In this document: positions 45,500-57,277 of the stretch, in pieces
Position numbering within the stretch: position 1 is the first letter of the stretch
How the letters are laid out: every line of letters begins with the position of its first letter
NCBI RefSeq assembly: GCF_046297895.1
Contig: NZ_JBKBHC010000002.1
Location: forward strand, 310,001 to 374,000
Source: Ferrovibrio sp046297895
Lineage (GTDB): Bacteria > Pseudomonadota > Alphaproteobacteria > Ferrovibrionales > Ferrovibrionaceae
Length of the DNA: 64,000 nt
Direction of reading: 5' to 3'
The notes under the pieces: model-generated
Told to the model about the DNA's origin: nothing
Database searches by the model: none
The model's input: only the letters and a program-made list of their open reading frames with translations
Position numbers and translations under genes: made by a program

Positions 45500-46534
45500 A
45501 TGTCGTCTCCGCCAAGCCTGCATGTCAGCCTGATCGCCATGCCCGAGGCCTCGGTTTCGGTGCTGTACGGGCTTTACGACCTGCTGAATGCCTTCCGCAC
45601 CATGCAGGGCATCCTCGATTCGGCGACGAACTACCCGCCATTCGAGGTCGAGATCGTGGGCGAACAGGCCGGCGAGCAGCGTCTGGCCGGCGACACGCCG
45701 ACCCATGTGCACCGTGCCATTGCGGACGTGACGACCACCGACATCATCATCGTGCCCGCCCTGGTCCTGGAGAAATGGCAGACTGGCCGTTATCCAACGC
45801 TGGTGACCTGGCTGAAGCAGCGATACGAGGACGGCGCGATCCTGTGTTCCGCCTGTTCCGGCATCTTCCTGCTGGCCGAGACCGGATTATTCGATGGCCG
45901 CCCGAGCACGATCCACTGGGTCTACAGCCGACATTTCCAGAAGGTGTTTCCCAATATTCCGCTCAGCCCGGAAAAGGCCCTGGTGGTGGCCGGCGATCGC
46001 GAGCAGTTCATCTCCTGCGGCGCCTCGATGTCGTGGCACGATCTGGGCCTCTACCTGATCGCGCGCCACGTCAACCCGTCCGCCGCCCAGGCGGTGGCGA
46101 AGTTTTTTGCCCTGCAATGGCATCGCGACGGGCTCGCACCCTTCATCGCCTTCGAAGGCCGGCGCGACCATGGCGACGCGGCCATCCTGACGGCGCAGAC
46201 CTGGCTGGCGACGCATTATTCCGTGGCCGATCCCGTCGAGCAGATGGTGCGGCAATCGGGACTCGCCACGCGCACCTTCAAGCGCCGCTTCACCAATGCC
46301 ACCGGCCATGCTCCGCTGGATTACGTGCAGCGCCTGCGCATCGAAGAGGCCAAGCGCCGGCTGGAACGCACCGGCGATTCGGTTGACGAGATTGGCTGGC
46401 AGGTTGGCTATGAGGAGCCGGCGTTTTTCCGCCGCCTGTTCAAGCGCGTCACCGGCCTGTCGCCCAGCAGCTACCGCCGGCAATTCCAGGTGCCCGACTA
46501 TTCCGCGCGGGATACCGAGCCGAAGCGGGATTAG
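45500..46534 (+). CDS. GlxA-type AraC-family transcriptional regulator with DJ-1/PfpI domain
   Basis: The 344-residue protein has an N-terminal DJ-1/PfpI-like domain (LHVSLIAMPEASVSVLYGLY, ILCSACSGIFLLAETGLFDG) and a C-terminal AraC DNA-binding region with two helix-turn-helix motifs (VEQMVRQSGLATRTFKRRF, SVDEIGWQVGYEEPAFFRR). Such regulators sense small molecules. The ATG at 45500 begins the recognisable domain; an upstream in-frame TTG is an alternative. It is divergent from the methyltransferase, which it may regulate. Confidence 0.87.
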   Translation: MSSPPSLHVSLIAMPEASVSVLYGLYDLLNAFRTMQGILDSATNYPPFEVEIVGEQAGEQRLAGDTPTHVHRAIADVTTTDIIIVPALVLEKWQTGRYPTLVTWLKQRYEDGAILCSACSGIFLLAETGLFDGRPSTIHWVYSRHFQKVFPNIPLSPEKALVVAGDREQFISCGASMSWHDLGLYLIARHVNPSAAQAVAKFFALQWHRDGLAPFIAFEGRRDHGDAAILTAQTWLATHYSVADPVEQMVRQSGLATRTFKRRFTNATGHAPLDYVQRLRIEEAKRRLERTGDSVDEIGWQVGYEEPAFFRRLFKRVTGLSPSSYRRQFQVPDYSARDTEPKRD

Positions 46535-46653
46535 ACGGGATCGGAATCGGCGTGCTCCGGATTGGTCCGCGCCGGCATTGACGTCACGGCGGTTTGCATC
46601 CGCCGCCGCGCGGACTAGATTGCGCCGAAGCATAGTTCCGGGAGGAAAATAAA

Positions 46654-47688
46654 ATGGCAGCACCGATTCTGTTCCCCGCCACCCTGGCCGGCAGCCTGCC
46701 GAAACCCTTCTGGCTGGCCGAGACCAACAAGTTGTGGCCGCAATGGCAGCAGAGCGGCGAGGCGCTGGAAACCGCCAAGCGCGACGCCACTTTGCTGTGG
46801 ATCAAGCGGCAGGAAGACGCGGGCCTGAGCGTGATCGGCGACGGCGAGATGTCGCGCCAGCATTTCGTGCACGGCTTTGTCGAGAATGTGGAGGGCATCG
46901 ACCGCGCCCACAAGGTGGAGATCGGCATCCGCGCCGACCGCTACAAGGCGATGGTGCCACAGGTGGTGGGCGAGCTGAAACTGAAGGGCCGCGCCCATCC
47001 CTGGGAAGGCAGGTTCCTGCGCGAACATACCAGACTGCCGATCAAGTTCACCCTGCCCGGCCCGATGACCATCATGGACACGGTGGCCGACCGCCATTAC
47101 GGCGACCGGGTGAAATGCGCCATGGCTTTTGCCGATCTGCTGAACCAGGAAGCCAAGGCACTGGAAGCCGAGGGCGTGGACATCATCCAGTTCGACGAGC
47201 CCGCTTTCAACGCCTATACGAAAGAGGCCGCCGGCTGGGGCATCGACGCGCTGCACCGCGCCATCGACGGCCTGAAGACCAAGACCGCCGTGCATATCTG
47301 CTATGGCTACGGCATCAAGGCCAATATCGACTGGAAACAGGGCCTGGGCAGCGAATGGCGCCAGTATGAGGATTTCTTCCCGGCACTGGCGAAAAGCCGC
47401 ATCCACCAGGTCTCGCTGGAATGCTTCAATTCCCGCGTGCCGCCGCACCTGATGAAACTCCTTGAGGGCAAGGAGGTGATGGTGGGCGTGATCGATGTGG
47501 CGACCGATGCCATCGAGACGCCGCAGCAGATCGCCGAGACGATCAGGACGGCGATGCAGTATGTGCCCAAGGAACGCATCATCCCCTGCACCAATTGCGG
47601 CCTGGCCCCGCTGTCGCGCGAGGTGGCCATCGCCAAGGTGGCGGCGCTTGGGGCGGGCACCAGGCTGGCGCGCGAGATGTTCGGCTGA
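46654..47688 (+). CDS. Core MetE-like cobalamin-independent methionine synthase domain protein
   Basis: The 344-residue protein is only the catalytic half of MetE. The zinc ligands appear as H214 and C216 (HICYGYG), E256 (SLECFNS) and C312 (CTNCGL), and the DEPAF motif is conserved. Short forms like this are known as core MetE or MesD-type proteins and use a methyl donor other than polyglutamylated folate in some bacteria. No MesX partner is nearby. The ATG has GGGAGG upstream. It ends at a shared bidirectional terminator. Confidence 0.85.
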   Translation: MAAPILFPATLAGSLPKPFWLAETNKLWPQWQQSGEALETAKRDATLLWIKRQEDAGLSVIGDGEMSRQHFVHGFVENVEGIDRAHKVEIGIRADRYKAMVPQVVGELKLKGRAHPWEGRFLREHTRLPIKFTLPGPMTIMDTVADRHYGDRVKCAMAFADLLNQEAKALEAEGVDIIQFDEPAFNAYTKEAAGWGIDALHRAIDGLKTKTAVHICYGYGIKANIDWKQGLGSEWRQYEDFFPALAKSRIHQVSLECFNSRVPPHLMKLLEGKEVMVGVIDVATDAIETPQQIAETIRTAMQYVPKERIIPCTNCGLAPLSREVAIAKVAALGAGTRLAREMFG

Positions 47689-47713
47689 GACAGGCGATAC
47701 CTCAGGAAACACG

Positions 47714-47743
47714 AAAAAGGCCCGGTCTTGTGACCGGGCCTTT
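47714..47743. terminator. Bidirectional terminator between the core MetE gene and the YcaC-like gene
   Basis: A 12-bp perfect stem (47716-47727 with 47732-47743) with loop TTGT lies between two convergent genes. On the minus strand it ends in TTTTT (from A-run 47714-47718), a good intrinsic terminator; on the plus strand only TTT follows. A nearly identical copy is at 49557-49585. Confidence 0.85.
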
Positions 47744-47760
47744 CGCGGGCCACGCCCCGC

Positions 47761-48405
47761 TCACTTCGCCGGATTATTGGCGAAGTAGCTCGTCATCAGG
47801 TTCTTGTAGTCGGGGATATGGTCAGCCAGCAGCTTGGCCAGGCCTTCGATGTCATTGCGCCAGTCACGATGCAGCTCGCAGGCGACACCGAACCAGTTCA
47901 TCAGCTGGGCGCCGGCCTGGCTCATACGGTTCCAGGCAGCCTGCTGGGCGATCTCGTTGAAGGTACCCGAAGCATCGGTCACCACGAAGACGTCGAAGTC
48001 TTCGGCGAGCGCCGAGAGTGCCGGGAATGCCACACAGACTTCAGTGACGACGCCGGCGATGATGAGCTGCTTGCGGCCCGTCGCCTTCACGGCTTTCACG
48101 AAGTCCTCGTTATCCCAGGCGTTGATGTTGCCCGGGCGGGCGATATAGGGCGCATCCGGGAACATCGCCTTCAGCTCCGGCATCAGCGGGCCGTTCGGAC
48201 CGCTCTCGAAACTGGTCGTCAGGATGGTCGGCAGCTTGAAGAACTTGGCAAGATCGGCCACGGCCAGCACGTTGTTGCGGAACTTGTCGGGGTCGATGTC
48301 GCGCACCAGCGAGAGCAGGCCGGCCTGGTGATCCACCAGCAGGACAACGGCATTGTCCTTGTCGAGGCGGTTGTAGCTCTTCGGGGAGATGGTCTGGATG
48401 GTCAT
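47761..48405 (-). CDS. YcaC-like cysteine hydrolase (isochorismatase superfamily)
   Basis: The 214-residue protein has the isochorismatase-like fold with Asp near VVLLVDHQAG, and the nucleophile Cys in VVTEVCVAFPALSAL, the YcaC-type pattern. Its natural substrate is unknown. It lies downstream of a LysR regulator on the same strand with 131 bases between, and LysR may control it. Confidence 0.87.
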   Translation of the reverse strand: MTIQTISPKSYNRLDKDNAVVLLVDHQAGLLSLVRDIDPDKFRNNVLAVADLAKFFKLPTILTTSFESGPNGPLMPELKAMFPDAPYIARPGNINAWDNEDFVKAVKATGRKQLIIAGVVTEVCVAFPALSALAEDFDVFVVTDASGTFNEIAQQAAWNRMSQAGAQLMNWFGVACELHRDWRNDIEGLAKLLADHIPDYKNLMTSYFANNPAK

Positions 48406-48536
48406 GATCGTGGGTCCTTGCGTGGAGGAGTGGGTTATCCGTCACCGGTGTCGTCCGGCGAGATGGAAGCTACTCGACACCATACGGCCCGATTAGACGG
48501 GTCGTTTCGGACTCACTGTCCGGTCAGGCCGAACAA

Positions 48537-49526
48537 TCAAGGACGCGAAGATTTCTTCGTTTGGGCCGCTTTTTTGTGGATTCTCGCGCGGCCGGCACCC
48601 GATTTTGGCCCGGATGCCATCCAGGGCGGCGTGCCGGCGAAGGCCGCGGCCAGATGGTCGACGATGGCCCGCAGCTTGCGCGGCATGTGGCGGGTCGGTG
48701 GATAGACGGCGTAGATCCCATAGGATGTCGGCACGGCCTCGGGCAGAACCTCGATCAGCGCGCCGCCACGCAGGGCATCGGCGACGATAAAGCGCGGTAG
48801 CACGGTGATGCCCAGGCCGGCAATCGCCATGTCGCGCATCGCCTCGCCGTTATTGGCGACGAGGCGGCTGCGGGTTTCGACCACGCGCATATCGCCCCCG
48901 GCCTTGACCGGCTCGAACCGCCAGAGCCGGTCGGTATGCGTGTTGGCATAATCGATCGTGGCGTGATGGGAGAGATCCTCCACGCTTTTCGGCAGGCCAT
49001 GCTGTTTTGCGTAAGCGGGACTGCAGCAGACCACACGCTCGCTCTCGCAGAGCTTGCGCGCCAGCAATGATGAATCGTCAAGATTCCCGATGCGCACGGC
49101 GAGATCGTAACCAGCCCCTATGATGTCGACGGCGCGATCGTCGAAATCCAGTGCGATCTCCAGTTCGGGATGGACTTTGGCAAAGCCGCTGATCATCGGC
49201 GTCAGATAGGCCACACCAAAACTGACCGGCGCCGTCATGCGCAGGCGGCCAGTCAGCGGCCCGTCCTTGGCAGCAGCGGCATCCACCGCCTCTTCCATAC
49301 CCTGCACCAGCGGCAGCAGCGTCTCAAACAGTTCGGAGCCGCGCTCGGTGGGTGTCACGCTGCGCGTGGTTCGGCGCAGCAGTTCGACACCCAAGGCATT
49401 CTCAAGATTGCGCACGCGGTCGCTGACAACGGATTTGGACAGCGCCAGCCGCGCGGCGGCAGCGGTGAAGCCGCCGGCCTTCACCACTTCCAAGAAAGCG
49501 AGGATGTCCTCGTAGCGCTGGGTCAT
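48537..49526 (-). CDS. LysR-family transcriptional regulator
   Basis: The 329-residue protein has an N-terminal winged helix (AFLEVVKAGGFTAAAARLAL, SKSVVSDRVRNLENALGVEL) and a LysR substrate domain like that of the AaeR/DmlR group, with a basic Lys-rich C-terminal extension. Its neighbour downstream is the YcaC-like hydrolase. The groEL terminator lies just upstream, so it is transcribed from its own promoter. Confidence 0.9.
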   Translation of the reverse strand: MTQRYEDILAFLEVVKAGGFTAAAARLALSKSVVSDRVRNLENALGVELLRRTTRSVTPTERGSELFETLLPLVQGMEEAVDAAAAKDGPLTGRLRMTAPVSFGVAYLTPMISGFAKVHPELEIALDFDDRAVDIIGAGYDLAVRIGNLDDSSLLARKLCESERVVCCSPAYAKQHGLPKSVEDLSHHATIDYANTHTDRLWRFEPVKAGGDMRVVETRSRLVANNGEAMRDMAIAGLGITVLPRFIVADALRGGALIEVLPEAVPTSYGIYAVYPPTRHMPRKLRAIVDHLAAAFAGTPPWMASGPKSGAGRARIHKKAAQTKKSSRP

Positions 49527-49556
49527 CGACAGAATCTAGACGAGCCGCGCGTAACG

Positions 49557-49585
49557 AAAAAGGCCCGGTCTTGCGACCGGGCCTT
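49557..49585 (-). terminator. Rho-independent terminator of groESL
   Basis: An 11-bp stem (49560-49570 with 49575-49585), loop TTGC, ends on the minus strand in TTTTT. It lies 35 bases after the groEL stop. It is almost the same sequence as the terminator at 47714-47743 (one base differs in 32). Confidence 0.9.
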
Positions 49586-49619
49586 CTCATTATCAGTGCA
49601 GGACTGATGGGCTTTGGAC

Positions 49620-51269
<1,650 letters not shown>

Positions 51270-51317
51270 TGCTGTTTCTCCTTGGAATTAATCTGACTGT
51301 TTGCTTGAGGCAGCCGA

Positions 51318-51632
51318 TCAGGCGGCCTTCTTCTTCGCGGCGGCGCCTTCCAGCACGCCCATGATGTCGGACTCCTTCATGATCAGGAGCTCTTCGCCAT
51401 CGAGCTTCACCTCGGTGCCCGACCACTTGCCGAACAGCACGCGGTCGCCGACCTTCACATCCAGCGGCTGCACCTTGCCGTTCTCGTCGCGGGCACCCGG
51501 GCCGACGGCGATCACTTCGCCCTGCATCGGCTTTTCCTTGGCGGTATCCGGGATGATGATGCCGCCGGCGGTGCGCTCTTCTTCGGCAACGCGCTTCACC
51601 ACCACGCGGTCATGCAGCGGACGAAACTTCAT
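51318..51632 (-). CDS. groES: 10 kDa chaperonin GroES
   Basis: Co-chaperonin lid of GroEL. The 104-residue protein starts MKFRPLHDRVVVKRVAEEER and has the mobile loop TAGGIIIPDTAKEKPMQGEV. The ATG at 51632 has a strong AAGGAGGA site; a longer reading starting at 51683 is not supported. A promoter and CIRCE operator lie upstream. Confidence 0.99.
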   Translation of the reverse strand: MKFRPLHDRVVVKRVAEEERTAGGIIIPDTAKEKPMQGEVIAVGPGARDENGKVQPLDVKVGDRVLFGKWSGTEVKLDGEELLIMKESDIMGVLEGAAAKKKAA

Positions 51633-51724
51633 GCGATCCTCCTTGAGTGTTGTCGCATAGATCAGGGTCAGAATTTCATTCAACCTAGTAAAATCAACGC
51701 GTTATCGTTAATTTCACCCGGTTG

Positions 51725-51751
51725 TTAGCACTCTCGGTCGGAGAGCGCCAG
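51725..51751 (-). promoter_or_regulatory. CIRCE operator (HrcA-binding site) upstream of groESL
   Basis: On the minus strand CTGGCGCTC-N9-GAGTGCTAA; one arm fits the CIRCE consensus (TTAGCACTC-N9-GAGTGCTAA) exactly and the other at six of nine positions, with the exact 9-base spacer. It lies 93 bases upstream of the groES ATG, just after a sigma-70 promoter. Repression by HrcA is expected from the family; hrcA is not in the window. Confidence 0.85.
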
Positions 51752-51752
51752 A

Positions 51753-51781
51753 CACTTAAGCAGCCCCGTCCCGTCCGTCAA
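51753..51781 (-). promoter_or_regulatory. Housekeeping-type promoter of groESL
   Basis: On the minus strand TTGACG (51781-51776), 17 bases, then TAAGTG (51758-51753), placed immediately upstream of the CIRCE operator. The -35 match is strong and the -10 is moderate. Its overlap with CIRCE is the usual HrcA arrangement. Confidence 0.7.
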
Positions 51782-51899
51782 GGAGGGCTGCCCGGATTCC
51801 GCCATAATTTTTCCATGGCCGCCCCGGGTGTTAACGCGTCCGGCCGGGGCGGCTAGCCTGCCGGGGCGACAGGACGGAGACCCGAGAAGGAGTGACGCC

Positions 51900-52304
51900 A
51901 TGACCGCCGAGACCAGTCTGCCCTTCGCCGATCTCATGGGCCTGACCATCACCTCGGTCAGCCCCGACCGGGTGACCGCCGAACTGCCGGTGCGGGCCGA
52001 TCTGTGCACCCGGCCGGCCGTGCTGCATGGCGGCGCGGTTATGGCCTTCGCCGACACGCTGGGCGCCGTGGCCACCATGGCCTGGCTGAAGGCCAATCTG
52101 GGCGAGGGCTGGGGCACCACCACGATCGAGAGCAAGACCAACTTCCTGGCCGCCATTCCGGCCGGCGAGACAGCCCATGCCGAATGCACGCCGATCCACC
52201 GCGGCCGCACCACCCAGGTCTGGCAGACGAAAATCAGCCGGGCCGACGGCAAGCTCGCCGCCATCGTGACGCAGACGCAGCTCGTGCTGGCGCCGCGCGC
52301 GTAA
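51900..52304 (+). CDS. PaaI-family hotdog thioesterase
   Basis: The 134-residue protein has a single hotdog domain with the conserved HGGAVMAFADTLGAVAT motif. Such enzymes hydrolyse phenylacetyl-CoA-type or other acyl-CoA thioesters. The ATG at 51900 has AAGGAG upstream; an in-frame start at 51828 is less likely. It precedes a PLP-dependent enzyme by 18 bases. Confidence 0.85.
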   Translation: MTAETSLPFADLMGLTITSVSPDRVTAELPVRADLCTRPAVLHGGAVMAFADTLGAVATMAWLKANLGEGWGTTTIESKTNFLAAIPAGETAHAECTPIHRGRTTQVWQTKISRADGKLAAIVTQTQLVLAPRA

Positions 52305-52322
52305 ACGGATTATGCGGGACAC

Positions 52323-53477
52323 ATGACAATCACACTTGCCGACCTGCCCACGCCCTCGCTGATCCTCGACCGGCAAAGGCTGCTCAACAACATCGCCCGC
52401 ATGCAGGGTCGCGCCCGCGACCTGGGCGTCACCCTGCGGCCGCATCTGAAGACGGCGAAATCGGCGATGGTGGCCGAACTGGCTGTCGGCAAGGGTGGCC
52501 CGCTCACCGTATCGACGCTGGCCGAGGCCGCCTATTTCGCCAAAGCCGGCTTCACCGACATCACCTATGCCGTGCCGATGGCGCCCGCGAAACTGCCGCA
52601 GGCGGCCGCCATCATGCGGGACGCGCCGGGCCTGAAGCTGATCACCGACAACCTGGACGTGGCACGGGCCATCGCCGAGCGGGGCCGCGCGCTGGGCGTG
52701 AGGTTTGCCGTGCTGATCAAGATCGATTGCGGCCTGGGCCGCGCCGGCATCGCGCCGGATTCCGATCTGCTGCTGCCGCTGGCGCAGGCGCTGTCGCAAC
52801 CCGGCGCGATGCTCGCCGGCGTGCTGACCCATGCCGGCCACTCCTATCATGCGAAAAACATCCCCGAGATCGAGCGCATCGCCGAGGACGAACGCCAGGC
52901 CGTGCTGCTGGCGGCCTCGCGCCTGCGTGCGGCGGGGCATGACTGCGCCATCGTCTCGATCGGCTCGACGCCGACGGCGCTGTTTGCCAGGACTCTGGAC
53001 GGCATCACCGAGATGCGGCCCGGCAATTTCGTGTTCTTCGACCTGTTCCAGGCCGGGCTTGGCTGCTGCGGCATGGAAGATATCGCGGTCAGCGTTCTGG
53101 CCAGCGTGGTGAGCCACCATCATGGCCGCAATCATCTGCTGATCGATGCCGGCGGACTTGCGCTCTCCAAGGATACCGGCGCCAACGAGCATGCGCCGGG
53201 CACGGGCTATGGCCGGGTCTGCCGGCCGGGCGATGCCCTGCCCCTGCCGGGCCTGGCCATCCATGATGTGCATCAGGAACATGGCCTGATCGGATCAATG
53301 CAGGGCCATGCTGTGGAATTTGCCGCCCACCCGCCGGGCAGCCGCCTGCGCGTGCTGCCCAACCATGTCTGCATGACGGGTGCAATGTATGACCGCTATC
53401 ACGTGGTGGATGGCGGCCGCGATGCGGGCGGTAACCCCGCGGTGATCGCCGAATGGGATCGTGTGAACGGCTGGTAA
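52323..53477 (+). CDS. DSD1/D-threonine aldolase-family PLP enzyme
   Basis: The 384-residue protein has an alanine-racemase-type PLP barrel with the PLP Lys in RPHLKTAKS near the start (LRPHLKTAKS, about residues 39-48), and the zinc-binding His/Cys in LPNHVCMT near residue 348. These are features of D-serine dehydratase (DSD1) and low-specificity D-threonine aldolase. The exact reaction, cleavage or dehydration, is not predictable. It follows the hotdog thioesterase. Confidence 0.82.
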   Translation: MTITLADLPTPSLILDRQRLLNNIARMQGRARDLGVTLRPHLKTAKSAMVAELAVGKGGPLTVSTLAEAAYFAKAGFTDITYAVPMAPAKLPQAAAIMRDAPGLKLITDNLDVARAIAERGRALGVRFAVLIKIDCGLGRAGIAPDSDLLLPLAQALSQPGAMLAGVLTHAGHSYHAKNIPEIERIAEDERQAVLLAASRLRAAGHDCAIVSIGSTPTALFARTLDGITEMRPGNFVFFDLFQAGLGCCGMEDIAVSVLASVVSHHHGRNHLLIDAGGLALSKDTGANEHAPGTGYGRVCRPGDALPLPGLAIHDVHQEHGLIGSMQGHAVEFAAHPPGSRLRVLPNHVCMTGAMYDRYHVVDGGRDAGGNPAVIAEWDRVNGW

Positions 53478-53543
53478 TCAAAAAGATGCGTTGCATCGCC
53501 GGTGCCTTTTCCGGTTGAGTCCTGGCAGGGGGACAATTCCCGG

Positions 53544-55325
53544 ATGAACAATCCAGACCTGCCGATTGCCGGCCCGGCTGCCGGCGAGACTCTGTCCGAG
53601 GCCCTGCACGCCGCGGCGGCACCCCGCAGCCGGCTGCATGACCCCGTTCTGGGCAGTTTCCGCCAGGTTGTGCCGATCAATGCCGGCGTTACCCTGATCA
53701 ATGCCAGCGCCCTGGCGCTGCTGCTGTCCAGCGCGGTGCCGGTCGAGTGGCTGGTTGCCTGGTGGCTGCTGCATTCCGTTCCCGCCATCTACATGCTTTT
53801 CCGCTGGCTCGCCCGGCCGCGCCGCGCCGCGCCTGCTGGCAATCGCCAGCGCATGCGCCGCTATGACACCGTCGCCGCCGCGATCTCGGGTGCGAGCTGG
53901 GGCGTTGCGGCGCTGTTCCTGCCGCTGTTGAGCGAACAGCAACAGTTGCTGGTGATCATGGTGGCCGCCGGCATGATCGCGGGGTCGGCCGCCACGCTGG
54001 CGGTCGTACCCAGTGCCGCCGCCACCTTCATGCTGCTCACCGCGGCGCCCTATATCGTGTTCTTCATCCAGCAGGGCACGCCGGTCAGCCTGGCCATGGC
54101 GGTGCTGTCGATCCTCTATGTCGGCGCCATGGTGCTGACCAACCGCATCGTCAACGGCGTGATCCGGCGCAATCGCCGGCTATACGAAGAGAACCGGGCG
54201 CTCTACGACCGCATCCGCGCCGCCCAGACCGAATTGCTGGACATCGCCGAGAGCACGGAGGCTTTCGCCTTCCTCGACGCCGAGGGCCAGTTGCTGCTGT
54301 GGAACCGCCGGCTGCCGGCCCTGCTGGGCCTGGATGAGTCGGCGCTGAAACGCGGCGCGCATTTCGAGGCCTTGCTGCGCCGGGCCGGCCTGCCCGACCT
54401 GCTGGCGACCAGCGAAATCGCCGGCGGCATGCTGCAGCTGCCGAACGGGCGCTGGGTGCAGGTGGAACGGCGCGCAACGCCGCAGGGCGACCACGCGCTG
54501 ATCTTCAGCGACGAAACCGCGCAGCAGCAGGCCAGCGCGCAGTTGCAGGCGCAGAATGCAAGGCTGGAGGAACTGTTCCGCCAGGTGAGCCAGGCACGCG
54601 ACGCCGCCCTGCGCGCCAGTCAGGCCAAGTCGATCTTCCTGGCCAACATGAGTCACGAGCTGCGCACGCCGCTGAATGCCATCATCGGCTTTTCCGACAT
54701 CGTGCAGAAAAAGATGTTCGGCGCGACCTCGCCGAAATACGACGAATACCTGAACGACATCAATGGCAGCGCGCGGCATCTGCTGGCGGTGATCGACGAC
54801 ATCCTCGATCTGGCCCGCATCGAGGCCAACCAGATCGTGCTGCACGAAAGCGACGTGATGCTGGACGAGGAAATCCCGGTCTGCGCCCGCCTGGCGGCTT
54901 CGCATTACGGCCGCGCTGCCCATGCCGTGAGCGTGACCGTGCCCGACGGCCTGCTGCCCCTGCATGCCGATGCCCGCCTGATCCGCCAGATTCTGATCAA
55001 CCTGATCGGCAACGCGCTGAAATTCTCGCCCAGCGGCATGACGGTGCAAGCCGGCGCCCGCCTGGACAGCGAGACCGGCGAGATCGTGCTCTGGGTGCAG
55101 GATCACGGCATCGGCATTGCGCCCCAGGATCAGGCCCGCATCTTCGATCCCTTCGAGCAGGCCGATACTCAGCTCAGCCGCAATTACGGCGGCGTCGGCC
55201 TGGGCCTGTCGCTGGTACGCGCCTTCGTGAAGGCTCATCAGGGCCGCATCGGCATCGACAGCGCGCCCGGCAAGGGCACCCTGATCACCGCAACCTTTCC
55301 GGCCGAACGCACCGGCAAGGCCTGA
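53544..55325 (+). CDS. Membrane sensor histidine kinase, first of a tandem pair
   Basis: The 593-residue protein has about five or six N-terminal membrane helices (about residues 35-205), a PAS-like domain, a coiled coil, and the kinase core: H-box ANMSHELRTPLNAIIGFSDI (His near residue 371), N-box ILINLIGNALKFS, G boxes DHGIGI and GGVGLGLSLV. No receiver domain is fused and no response regulator is adjacent. The ATG at 53544 is favoured over an upstream GTG. The neighbouring kinase is a close paralogue. Confidence 0.88.
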   Translation: MNNPDLPIAGPAAGETLSEALHAAAAPRSRLHDPVLGSFRQVVPINAGVTLINASALALLLSSAVPVEWLVAWWLLHSVPAIYMLFRWLARPRRAAPAGNRQRMRRYDTVAAAISGASWGVAALFLPLLSEQQQLLVIMVAAGMIAGSAATLAVVPSAAATFMLLTAAPYIVFFIQQGTPVSLAMAVLSILYVGAMVLTNRIVNGVIRRNRRLYEENRALYDRIRAAQTELLDIAESTEAFAFLDAEGQLLLWNRRLPALLGLDESALKRGAHFEALLRRAGLPDLLATSEIAGGMLQLPNGRWVQVERRATPQGDHALIFSDETAQQQASAQLQAQNARLEELFRQVSQARDAALRASQAKSIFLANMSHELRTPLNAIIGFSDIVQKKMFGATSPKYDEYLNDINGSARHLLAVIDDILDLARIEANQIVLHESDVMLDEEIPVCARLAASHYGRAAHAVSVTVPDGLLPLHADARLIRQILINLIGNALKFSPSGMTVQAGARLDSETGEIVLWVQDHGIGIAPQDQARIFDPFEQADTQLSRNYGGVGLGLSLVRAFVKAHQGRIGIDSAPGKGTLITATFPAERTGKA

Positions 55326-55338
55326 TTCCCGGCCAAAG

Positions 55339-55355
55339 GCGCGGCAAATCCGCGC
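55339..55355. other. Short stem-loop between the two kinases
   Basis: A 6-bp inverted repeat (GCGCGG-CAAAT-CCGCGC) lies just after the first kinase stop codon. No T-run follows. It is perhaps a weak transcript end or processing point in the 122-base spacer. Confidence 0.3.
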
Positions 55356-55447
55356 AAAGGACATAAAAAAGCGGTTACCGGCGCAGAGCGTGTTGGACGG
55401 CGGGCATGATTTACGGTTGATTGGGCCGCGAAATTTCCCAACCAGCC

Positions 55448-57274
<1,827 letters not shown>

Positions 57275-57277
57275 CGC

